A stretch of 6,721 bases of DNA from an uncultured Anaerosporobacter sp. (lineage in GTDB: Bacteria; Bacillota; Clostridia; Lachnospirales; Lachnospiraceae): the NCBI GenBank assembly GCA_945787925.1, contig CALZJY010000112.1, positions 1 to 6,721 of the forward strand, given 5' to 3'. Positions 1 to 5,576 of the stretch are shown here, piece after piece. The notes below the pieces were generated by a model that did not search any database, had not been told where the DNA came from, and saw only the letters and a list, made by a program, of their open reading frames with translations. Positions within the stretch are counted from its first letter, which is position 1; each line of letters begins with the position of its first letter. The translations under genes and the position numbers were made by a program.

Positions 1-144
1 TGAAATACGAAATGCTTCCGTTTCTTGCAATGCTTCCCTTCCTTGGCGAGATGGCGCCATATAATAGATTTAAAAGGGTCGTCTTTCCCGCTCCATTTGC
101 TCCGACTACACCGATTTGATATACCAACCATTTCTTTTTGCCAT
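1..144 (-). pseudogene. 5' end of an ABC ATPase (ABC-F-like) gene, out of frame at its start, cut by the window edge
   Basis: Minus-strand translation gives a Walker A segment, IGVVGANGAGKTTLLN, followed by LLYG and a GSISYF-like stretch, as in the first nucleotide-binding domain of ABC proteins. The spacing from Walker A to ISYF resembles ABC-F proteins of the Msr/Lsa kind, which act on the ribosome rather than in a membrane; that subfamily call is from memory. A good ribosome binding site (GGAGGA, 156-151) lies 6 bases before ATG 144-142, but that frame stops after 12 codons. The Walker A frame has no start codon back to a stop at 178-176. Adding one A to the A5 run at 135-139 joins this ATG to the Walker A frame, giving MAKKKWLVYQIGVVG. 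Even so, only about 14 residues precede Walker A, against about 30 in typical members, so the N-terminus also looks truncated. It could be a decaying gene, a sequencing error or a programmed shift. Confidence 0.55.
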
Positions 145-150
145 ATGCAT

Positions 151-156
151 TCCTCC
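151..156 (-). promoter_or_regulatory. Ribosome binding site of the ABC gene, possibly sequestered
   Basis: GGAGGA lies 6 bases before ATG 144-142. The CCTCC at 168-164 can pair with GGAGG 156-152 across a 7-base loop. Access to this site may therefore depend on the upstream structure. Confidence 0.55.
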
Positions 157-163
157 TTCTATG

Positions 164-215
164 GGAGGGGATTTCCTATGCAACAAAAAAATCCCTCCAA
201 ATTGCTTTGGACGGA
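164..215 (-). promoter_or_regulatory. Terminator/antiterminator leader ahead of the ABC gene
   Basis: TCCGTCCAAA (215-206), loop GCAA and TTTGGAGGGA (201-192) form a 10-bp stem with one G-G mismatch. A T7 tract (191-185) follows, the form of an intrinsic terminator on the minus strand. The 3' arm, extended to GGAGGGATTT (198-189), can instead pair with AAATCCCCTCC (174-164, one bulged C), which would break the terminator. That same CCTCC could otherwise mask the ribosome binding site at 156-152. The pairings are seen directly; a switching role is inference. It may simply be a terminator for the small ORF upstream. Confidence 0.55.
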
Positions 216-225
216 TTGAATTTAT

Positions 226-379
226 CTATATTATTATAGTACTCCCGATGATCAGAGAGATAAATCCAACCAGAATTGCAGTCCAAATAAAGACTTACGA
301 TGTAAGCCCATAGTTACCGTTCTTCTCTTCTTCGCTGAATTTATTTTCTCCACATGCGTTAAGTACCTCTGCCTTTCAT
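226..379 (-). pseudogene. Remnant of a small single-pass membrane protein ORF
   Basis: An AAGGA ribosome binding site (391-387) precedes ATG 379-377, but that frame stops after MKGRGT. The next frame reads KAEVLNACGENK, then an acidic/polar stretch (FSEEEKNGNYGLTS), a TAA at 297-295, and then a convincing membrane segment (VFIWTAILVGFISL, continuing hydrophobic) ending at TAG 228-226. Losing one A from the AAA at 374-376 would connect the ATG to this frame, and one base change in the TAA would restore a protein of about 50 residues with a C-terminal transmembrane helix. The family is not recognised. Alternatively the reading is chance and the region is an untranslated leader for the ABC gene. 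The hydrophilic-then-hydrophobic pattern on both sides of the stop is why I list it. Confidence 0.35.
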
Positions 380-422
380 TTTGATATCCTTATTTTACCA
401 TTTCAATCCTTTGCTGTAAACC

Positions 423-451
423 ATTATATGAGAACCTACACTTGGCAGCAA
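423..451 (-). promoter_or_regulatory. Predicted sigma-A promoter for the left-end unit
   Basis: TTGCTG (451-446), 17-base spacer, TATAAT (428-423). The -10 is perfect and the -35 matches TTG. It overlaps the T tract of the lgt terminator, so a new transcription unit starts where the previous one ends. The start point would be near 416. Confidence 0.55.
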
Positions 452-480
452 AAAAAGAGGAACCCCTTTCGGAGCTTCCT
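450..480 (-). terminator. Intrinsic terminator of lgt
   Basis: On the minus strand AGGAAGCTCC (480-471), loop GAAA, GGGGTTCCT (466-458) pair with one bulged G and one G-U pair. After one C come seven T (456-450). It starts 14 bases after the lgt stop codon. Confidence 0.85.
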
Positions 481-494
481 CTTTTCCTACAACT

Positions 495-1277
495 CTATTC
501 CATAGATGCTGTCTGTTTCTTCTTAAATACACCGCAAGCAACAAATATTGCTGCACCAGCTATGAATAAGAAGATAGAGATAAACTGTGATGTACTTAGC
601 GTACCCACATTACCACGAATCAAATCACCACGGTAGAATTCTAAGATGAATCTACCTACGCTGTATGCCATTAGATATAACGCACCTATTTGTCCATCTG
701 CCTTTCTTTCTTTTGCTAGCTTTGCAAATAGCAATAATCCAAGGCATAATAGTAAATCAAGCACGCTGGAAATAATCTGTGTTGGCACAAGCTTAATCCC
801 ATTTGGTGCGATGTCCGAACCGTGGAATGTGATTCCAATTACACTCGTTGTCTCTCTTCCGTAGCAACATCCTGCTAACAGACATCCTACACGTCCAAAT
901 GCCTGTGCAAGCGCAACGCTAGGCATCGCAAGATCAAAGTATTTTAAGAAAGAAACCTTATTCTTACGGCAGAACAAGTATCCGCCAAGTGTTCCTCCAA
1001 TGATTCCACCATACACGACGAATCCCGTCGCTAATTTGACCACATCGGTCTGTCCTGCCAAAATCTCTTTCATCTGTGTAATGATATATAGCACCTTGGC
1101 TCCTAAGAACCCACCTACGATACACCAAATGACAAGATCAAACACCTTATCCTTTTCTAAGCCATTCTTCTTTGCCTGTCTTTCCGCTAAGATGTACGCT
1201 GCAATAATACCGATTGCAATCATAAGGCCATATCCATAAATAGTAATCGGCCCAATATGAAATAATTCATTTTTCAT
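495..1277 (-). CDS. lgt: Prolipoprotein diacylglyceryl transferase
   Basis: A 260-residue polytopic membrane enzyme that moves diacylglycerol from phosphatidylglycerol to the lipobox cysteine of prolipoproteins, the first step of lipoprotein maturation. Family marks: the N-terminal FHIGPITIYGYGLMIAIG, a YGGIIGG loop (residues 89-95), the signature region GRVGCLLAGCCYG (128-140) and a C-terminal FILEFYRGDLIRG (210-222) followed by TSQF. Several hydrophobic stretches (about 10-30, 46-66, 83-103, 160-177, 196-213, 231-251) fit a seven-helix protein. The signature differs from the enterobacterial GRxxNFxNGE form: Cys and Ala occupy the Asn/Gly positions, as I recall for clostridial members. ATG 1277 is preceded by GAAGGGA at a suitable distance. 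The length is usual for the family. It has its own promoter and terminator, so it is probably monocistronic. Confidence 0.93.
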   Translation of the reverse strand: MKNELFHIGPITIYGYGLMIAIGIIAAYILAERQAKKNGLEKDKVFDLVIWCIVGGFLGAKVLYIITQMKEILAGQTDVVKLATGFVVYGGIIGGTLGGYLFCRKNKVSFLKYFDLAMPSVALAQAFGRVGCLLAGCCYGRETTSVIGITFHGSDIAPNGIKLVPTQIISSVLDLLLCLGLLLFAKLAKERKADGQIGALYLMAYSVGRFILEFYRGDLIRGNVGTLSTSQFISIFLFIAGAAIFVACGVFKKKQTASME

Positions 1278-1316
1278 ACTGCTGTCCCTTCTGCTTTTCT
1301 ATGCACTTTTTTACTA

Positions 1317-1345
1317 AGTATAACAGATAGCGACAAGAATGAAAA
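1317..1345 (-). promoter_or_regulatory. Extended -10 promoter of lgt
   Basis: TTTTCA (1345-1340), 17-base spacer, TATACT (1322-1317), with TGT directly before it (TGn extended -10). The expected start point is near 1310, giving a leader of about 33 bases before the lgt ATG. No terminator hairpin is visible between the upstream chemotaxis gene and this promoter, so some readthrough is possible. Confidence 0.6.
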
Positions 1346-1366
1346 TGAATTTTCTGTGTATTCTAC

Positions 1367-2329
1367 TTACTCTTTGCTTTTTCTATCTAACGTAGCAATC
1401 ATCTCATCTAACTGTTTTAGCATATGTTCTGCTTCTTCAAATGCACCGTTCTTTTGTTGGATCTTTTCTTTTAACTCTACTACACGGTCACGTACTTCTG
1501 TGTAGTAGCATACTTCCATCTTCACGTCTTCTTGAATCTTTGCTGTCATGCTTGTTACTTCGTCTACGACTTGTCCCGTATTGGCTGACTTGTCCGAAAG
1601 AGTCTTTGCAATGCCTTTGAAACGGACCATATATTCCGTCGCTTCCTTTACACTTGCACCATTTTCCACTACGGAGCTGTTTGCAGCTGTAAAACGTTGT
1701 ACTAAGCGTTCTGCCTGCTCTTCTACGATTGCCATGGAATCATCAATCTGATTTACCATTTTCTTTGTCTCACCAGCTAGGTTGTTGATTTCATCTGCAA
1801 CTACTGCGAATCCACGCCCTGTTTCTCCTGCTCTTGCTGCCTCGATGGATGCATTCAGCGCTAGTAAGTTTGTCTGAGAGGCGATATTTACAATTCCGGA
1901 TGTATAATTCTTAATTTCCTTGAATGCAGATTCGAAGTCTTGCAGTACTCCTTCGATCTCCCCAAAGGTCTTATTTAATTCATATGTAGATTGTTGTAAC
2001 CCTTCCATCTTCTTATGGCCACCTTCTGCTACATCATAGATTTCAGTAGACACTCCTTCTACTTCCTTGCAAACCGTTTCTAGTGCTTGAAAATATTGTG
2101 AAAAGGATAGGATTTGTTCTGTTACTTTGACAGAGCTACCTTTTAATGCTTCAAATGCTTCTTCAATTTTGATTACTTCCTTGATTGTCTCGCCTTCGTT
2201 TGCTACAAGTTGCTGTTTCTTTTCTTCTAATGCTGCGAGAGTACTTGTGATTTCAGAAAAGTCTAATTTCACACCCCCTACTTTTTCAACTTCTACTGGC
2301 TGTGCCTTTTTTTCTCTTCCAAAAAACAT
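1367..2329 (-). CDS. Soluble methyl-accepting chemotaxis-type signalling protein
   Basis: A 320-residue protein with the highly conserved hairpin-tip region of chemoreceptors: IVNIASQTNLLALNASIEAA (146-165) then RAGETGRGFAVVADEINNLA (166-185), where receptors bind CheA and CheW. The flanks are long helical, Glu/Lys-rich stretches of coiled-coil character (about 30-145 and 186-315). There is no signal peptide, transmembrane helix or recognisable PAS, GAF or HAMP domain, so it should sit in the cytoplasm and sense through its N-terminal coiled coil or a partner. At 320 residues it is about half a typical transmembrane receptor. AGGAGG lies 7 bases before the ATG. No other chemotaxis gene is in the window. 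The tip motif makes the family call secure; the ligand is unknown, and a non-motility signalling role is possible. Confidence 0.9.
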   Translation of the reverse strand: MFFGREKKAQPVEVEKVGGVKLDFSEITSTLAALEEKKQQLVANEGETIKEVIKIEEAFEALKGSSVKVTEQILSFSQYFQALETVCKEVEGVSTEIYDVAEGGHKKMEGLQQSTYELNKTFGEIEGVLQDFESAFKEIKNYTSGIVNIASQTNLLALNASIEAARAGETGRGFAVVADEINNLAGETKKMVNQIDDSMAIVEEQAERLVQRFTAANSSVVENGASVKEATEYMVRFKGIAKTLSDKSANTGQVVDEVTSMTAKIQEDVKMEVCYYTEVRDRVVELKEKIQQKNGAFEEAEHMLKQLDEMIATLDRKSKE

Positions 2330-2373
2330 ATTAATTCCTCCTATTTCTATAGCTATTACTATTTCCCCGTCAT

Positions 2374-2410
2374 TTATTCTATATCGACATTTTTCTTCTT
2401 TTTCTGAAGG
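2374..2410 (-). promoter_or_regulatory. Possible sigma-28 (SigD)-type promoter of the chemotaxis gene
   Basis: GTCGATAT (2388-2381) matches the GCCGATAT -10 box of motility sigma factors at 7 of 8 positions, about 50 bases before the ATG. The upstream -35 region is A-rich but has no clean TAAA at 14-16 bases. A vegetative promoter using the overlapping TATAGA is the alternative. Confidence 0.35.
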
Positions 2411-2430
2411 CTCTTTTCTGATTCCTTTTC

Positions 2431-2468
2431 AAAAAATAAGCCCATGTACTACATGTACATGAGCTTAT
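2431..2468 (-). terminator. Intrinsic terminator of the trpS-symporter unit
   Basis: ATAAGCTCATGTAC (2468-2455), a 5-base loop, GTACATGGGCTTAT (2449-2436), then T6 on the minus strand. It is a 14-bp stem with one U-G pair, 2 bases after the symporter stop codon. Confidence 0.9.
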
Positions 2469-2470
2469 CT

Positions 2471-3904
2471 TTATTTACTATCCTTAGATATCATACCCTC
2501 GTTTTTTTGAATCTCTCGTTTACGGATGACCTCGAATTTCCTCATATCTTCTGCAATCTCACCACTTAAGGCAAGCAAGCAGATTAAGTTTGGAATTGCC
2601 ATAAGGGCATTGGCGATATCTGAAATATTCCAAACTACTTCCAATGCAGTCGTTGCACCCACAAAGGTTACTGCTGCAAAGATGATGCGGTAAACGATGT
2701 TATATTTGTGCGTCTTTGCAATATACTCAAAGGCTTTCTCTCCATGATACTCCCAACCAAGGATGGTAGAGAACGCAAAAAGCATGATTCCGATACTTAC
2801 TAAGTAACCGCCTAGCTTTCCTAATACGGATTCAAATGCTGCAATCGTAAGTGCGGAACCCGATAGTACTTTTCCTGTGGCTGGGTCGATCTGCCCTAGT
2901 ACTCCTGAGCTTGCAATACAAAGCCCTGTAATCGTACAAACGACGATCGTATCCCAAAACGTTCCTGTCATATTGATATAGCCCTGGCGAACTGGATGGT
3001 CTGTCTTTGCTGCGGCTGCCGTGATTGCTGCAGAACCCATACCTGCTTCATTCGAGAACACGCCTCTTGCAATACCATAACGCATGGCACGCATCATGCT
3101 TGCGGTAATCGTTCCTAATACGCCACCAGAAACTGCCTGTGGAGAAAATGCATATTTGAAAATCATAGCTACTCCACTTGGTACATTCGAAATGTTTCCT
3201 ATAATGACGATTAACCCTGCAATCACATAGAATACAGCCATAAATGGTACTACTATGGAAGAAACTTTTGATATTTTTTGAATGCCACCTACGATGATGA
3301 TTAAAGAGAGTACCATGATTATGGCACCCGTTATGTACGTCGGAATTTGAAATGTTTGATTTAAAGAACTAGAAATGGAGTTTGCCTGTGTAAGGTTCCC
3401 GATTCCAAAAGATGCTAATACAGCGAAGAATGCAAACAACCAGCCTAACACGATACCAAATCTCTTATATCGGAATGCCTTTTTCATTACATACATTGGA
3501 CCTCCGCACATTTCTCCTTCTGCATTGATCTCACGATACTTGATTGCCAGCATGCACTCACTAAACTTGGAAGTCAATCCAAAGCATGCAGATATCCACA
3601 TCCAAACCAAGGCCCCTGGTCCACCAGACACCATGGCAGTTGCAACACCAACGATATTTCCTGTACCGATGGTAGCAGCCAGTGCCGTTGTCAGTGCAGA
3701 GAATGGCGAAATGTCTCCAGCTGAATCTCCCTTCTTTCTTGCTTCCTTACTAAGCGTGCTCTTTAATGCGTACCCTAAGTTCCTCCAAGATAAAAATCTC
3801 GTTCGAATGGTAAGCAAAATACCTGTACCAACAAGAAGTACGAGCATCACTGGTCCCCATACGAATGCATCAATCTTACTAACGATCTCTGAGAATTTCT
3901 CCAT
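2471..3904 (-). CDS. Na+/amino-acid symporter, AGCS (alanine/glycine:cation) family
   Basis: A 477-residue integral membrane protein predicted to import alanine, glycine or a related amino acid with Na+ (or H+). Family marks: LTTALAATIGTGNIVGVATA (71-90), GGPGALVWMWISACFGLTSK (94-113), CGGPMYVM (133-140), and RGVFSNEAGMGSAAI (280-294), which lies in the conserved C-terminal half. About ten hydrophobic helices are visible and the length is usual. I chose ATG 3904 because it follows a purine-rich GGAAGGAAGAAGGA stretch and starts the family-like N-terminus MEKFSEIVSKIDAFVWGPVM. The open frame extends 45 codons further upstream, into trpS, but that part is hydrophilic and unlike the family. The gene lies 85 bases after trpS with no clear promoter of its own, so it is probably co-transcribed with it. 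The substrate cannot be read from the sequence. Confidence 0.92.
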   Translation of the reverse strand: MEKFSEIVSKIDAFVWGPVMLVLLVGTGILLTIRTRFLSWRNLGYALKSTLSKEARKKGDSAGDISPFSALTTALAATIGTGNIVGVATAMVSGGPGALVWMWISACFGLTSKFSECMLAIKYREINAEGEMCGGPMYVMKKAFRYKRFGIVLGWLFAFFAVLASFGIGNLTQANSISSSLNQTFQIPTYITGAIIMVLSLIIIVGGIQKISKVSSIVVPFMAVFYVIAGLIVIIGNISNVPSGVAMIFKYAFSPQAVSGGVLGTITASMMRAMRYGIARGVFSNEAGMGSAAITAAAAKTDHPVRQGYINMTGTFWDTIVVCTITGLCIASSGVLGQIDPATGKVLSGSALTIAAFESVLGKLGGYLVSIGIMLFAFSTILGWEYHGEKAFEYIAKTHKYNIVYRIIFAAVTFVGATTALEVVWNISDIANALMAIPNLICLLALSGEIAEDMRKFEVIRKREIQKNEGMISKDSK

Positions 3905-3942
3905 TCCTTCTTCCTTCCTTTCCTTGTCCTTCACCAATAGTA

Positions 3943-3971
3943 AAGGGGAACAATCGAACATTGTTCCCCTT
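3943..3971 (-). other. Perfect 12-bp stem-loop between trpS and the symporter gene
   Basis: AAGGGGAACAAT, loop GTTCG (minus strand), ATTGTTCCCCTT pair without a mismatch. Only three T follow (TTTACTATT), so it is at best a weak terminator. It could lower symporter expression relative to trpS or protect an mRNA end. It begins 18 bases after the trpS stop codon. Confidence 0.7.
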
Positions 3972-3989
3972 ATCTTATCACGTGTAGTT

Positions 3990-5081
3990 TTATTCTGCAT
4001 CCTGGTATCTTTGCTGCTGTTCTGCAATGAGTGCTGCATCGTCGAAGTAATTGATCTTCATGGCATCTTTTACTTCTTTCATTGTTTGTGCCGCTGCTGC
4101 TCTCGCTACCTGGCATCCTTGTTGAAGGATCTTATAGATTTGAGGAATCTGCTGTTCTAATTCCTTTCTTCTTGCACGGATTGGCGCTAACTCTTCCTGC
4201 ATTACTGCATTTAAGAATTTTTTCACTTTGACATCGCCAAGCCCGCCACGCATATAGTGCGCTTTCAACTCATCAAGATTTTTATATTCTGGCAAGTATT
4301 TTTCAAAATGCTCTGGTCTGCTGAATGCATCTAAATAGGTGAATACCGTATTTCCTTCTACCTTTCCAGGATCGCTTACTTTGATATGGTCTGGATCGGT
4401 ATACATGCTCATGATCTTCTTGCGTACGTCTTCCTCGGAATCTGATAAGTAAATGCAGTTATTTAAGGACTTACTCATCTTTGCCTTTCCATCCGTTCCT
4501 GGAAGACGCAAGCATGCTTCGTTGTCTGGAAGCAAGATTTTTGGATCTACCAACGTTTCTCCATATGTGGCATTGAACTTATGCACGATTTCCTTTGTCT
4601 GCTCGATCATCGGCATTTGGTCTTCCCCTACCGGAACGACGGTTGCCTTGAATGCCGTAATATCAGCTGCTTGGCTGATTGGATAGTTGAAGAATCCTAC
4701 TGGGATGCTTGCTTCAAAGTTACGCATCTTGATTTCGCTCTTTACGGTAGGATTTCTCTGTAATCTAGATACGGTCACGAGGTTCATATAGAATGTGGTG
4801 AGCTCGCACAACTCCGGAATTTGAGACTGAATGAAGATCGTCGTCTTTTCTGGATCGATACCGCATGCCATGTAATCAAGGGCTACCTCAATAATATTCT
4901 GTCTTACTTTCTCTGGATTGTCTGCATTGTCCGTAAGTGCCTGTGCATCTGCGATCATAATGAAAATCTTATCGTATTCTCCAGAGTTTTGTAACTCTAC
5001 TCTTCGTTTTAAAGAACCTACATAATGCCCGATATGCAATTTTCCTGTTGGTCTATCTCCTGTTAAAATAATCTTCTCCAT
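3990..5081 (-). CDS. trpS: Tryptophan--tRNA ligase
   Basis: A 363-residue class I aminoacyl-tRNA synthetase that charges tRNA-Trp in the cytoplasm. It starts with IILTGDRPTGKLHIGHYVGS, with the HIGH motif at 16-19, and has the KMSKS loop at 201-205. SQIPEL, RNPTVKSEI and YPISQAADITAFKA are TrpRS-typical and close to the streptococcal form as I remember it. The tail (about 345-363, Gln-rich) is slightly longer than in many members. ATG 5081 is supported by GGAGG 7 bases upstream and by the family N-terminus. The frame stays open for 61 more codons upstream, but these are basic, non-conserved and lie in the leader. A Trp T-box leader upstream controls it, and the AGCS symporter gene follows. 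Confidence 0.96.
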   Translation of the reverse strand: MEKIILTGDRPTGKLHIGHYVGSLKRRVELQNSGEYDKIFIMIADAQALTDNADNPEKVRQNIIEVALDYMACGIDPEKTTIFIQSQIPELCELTTFYMNLVTVSRLQRNPTVKSEIKMRNFEASIPVGFFNYPISQAADITAFKATVVPVGEDQMPMIEQTKEIVHKFNATYGETLVDPKILLPDNEACLRLPGTDGKAKMSKSLNNCIYLSDSEEDVRKKIMSMYTDPDHIKVSDPGKVEGNTVFTYLDAFSRPEHFEKYLPEYKNLDELKAHYMRGGLGDVKVKKFLNAVMQEELAPIRARRKELEQQIPQIYKILQQGCQVARAAAAQTMKEVKDAMKINYFDDAALIAEQQQRYQDAE

Positions 5082-5244
5082 TGTTATTTCCTCCATTTTC
5101 TCGTAATATCCACCAATACCTCTACGGCTTCCATATGCCGTCTGTCTCTTGCGCCCCAATCCGTCTCTATTCTTTCGAACGGCTTTCGCAAAACAACAAA
5201 GTATGCATCTTATGCTTTTTACTGTATGCTTTTTCTTGAAAAAA

Positions 5245-5260
5245 GTTCCTATATAGGAAC
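5245..5260. repeat. Perfect 16-bp palindrome between the T-box terminator and trpS
   Basis: GTTCCTATATAGGAAC reads the same on both strands. On the minus strand it is followed by T5, so the RNA could fold as a 6-bp hairpin plus U tract, a small second terminator. A protein-binding operator is the alternative. Confidence 0.6.
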
Positions 5261-5272
5261 ACACACTGTTGC

Positions 5273-5310
5273 AAAAAAAAACTCTTATCCTTTTTACAAA
5301 GGATAAGAGT
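5273..5310 (-). terminator. T-box leader terminator upstream of trpS
   Basis: ACTCTTATCCTTT (5310-5298), loop GTAA, AAAGGATAAGAGT (5293-5281), then T8 (5280-5273) on the minus strand. The 13-bp stem is perfect. AATAAGA just upstream (5322-5316) can pair with TCTTAT of the 5' arm, giving the competing antiterminator expected of a T-box. Confidence 0.9.
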
Positions 5311-5520
5311 ACGATTCTTATTCATGCCACCATTGCAATTATTTGCATACTAACATATGCTTCCATCATAACGGTTAGGAGTTCCGTCAACGCCTACTCT
5401 TAGTTCGGGTTGCCCTCATGAGCCCATTCGAACAGCATTCCAATCATACTGCACTCTCACCATGTGCAATTCTCTGTAAATCTTCTGTACTGCCTACTCT
5501 TCTCAATCATCAGTTTTTGG
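5311..5520 (-). promoter_or_regulatory. Trp-specific T-box leader of trpS
   Basis: On the minus strand the region has the order of a T-box leader. AGTA follows GAAG at 5502-5495 (kink-turn/GA motif). A distal hairpin TGCAC/GTGCA carries GGTG in its loop (about 5468-5449). Lower stem TGAG/CTCA pairs across the specifier loop, where GAA-TGG places the Trp codon UGG at 5426-5424. Then come GAGTAGGCGTTGACGG (5399-5384), typical of stems II/IIA, and a small stem III (GCATA/TATGC, 5360-5345). GGTGGC (5331-5326) supplies the UGGC that would pair with the 3' GCCA of uncharged tRNA-Trp. Uncharged tRNA should favour the antiterminator and trpS expression. The antiterminator lacks the usual ACCGCG after UGGN, so its core is divergent. 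The assignment is from motif recognition, not from a covariance search. Confidence 0.82.
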
Positions 5521-5544
5521 TGCTTTATTCTTTTATATATAACA

Positions 5545-5573
5545 AGGATAGTCCTCTTATTTTAGAATGTCAA
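5545..5573 (-). promoter_or_regulatory. Promoter of the trpS T-box leader
   Basis: TTGACA (5573-5568), 17-base spacer, TATCCT (5550-5545). The -35 is perfect and the -10 matches 4 of 6. It starts 3 bases after the stop codon of the phosphotransferase gene. The start point near 5538 gives a leader of about 265 bases to the terminator, a normal T-box length. Confidence 0.7.
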
Positions 5574-5576
5574 GGC

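Noticed and set aside
252..311. 19-codon reading MGLHRKSLFGLQFWLDLSL as a leader peptide
   Set aside because: Its ribosome site is weak, it ends 37 bases before the first attenuator arm, and the overlapping frame with the membrane segment looks more protein-like.
3905..4039. 45-codon upstream extension of the symporter frame into trpS
   Set aside because: It is hydrophilic, overlaps the trpS end and the stem-loop, and ATG 3904 has a purine-rich ribosome site and the family N-terminus.
3375..4160. Long plus-strand open frame opposite the symporter and trpS
   Set aside because: It is a shadow of two well-supported minus-strand genes, with no family resemblance and no start signals.
5082..5264. 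61-codon upstream extension of the trpS frame
   Set aside because: It is basic and unlike TrpRS N-termini, lies in the leader, and the internal ATG 5081 has a good ribosome binding site and starts the family sequence.
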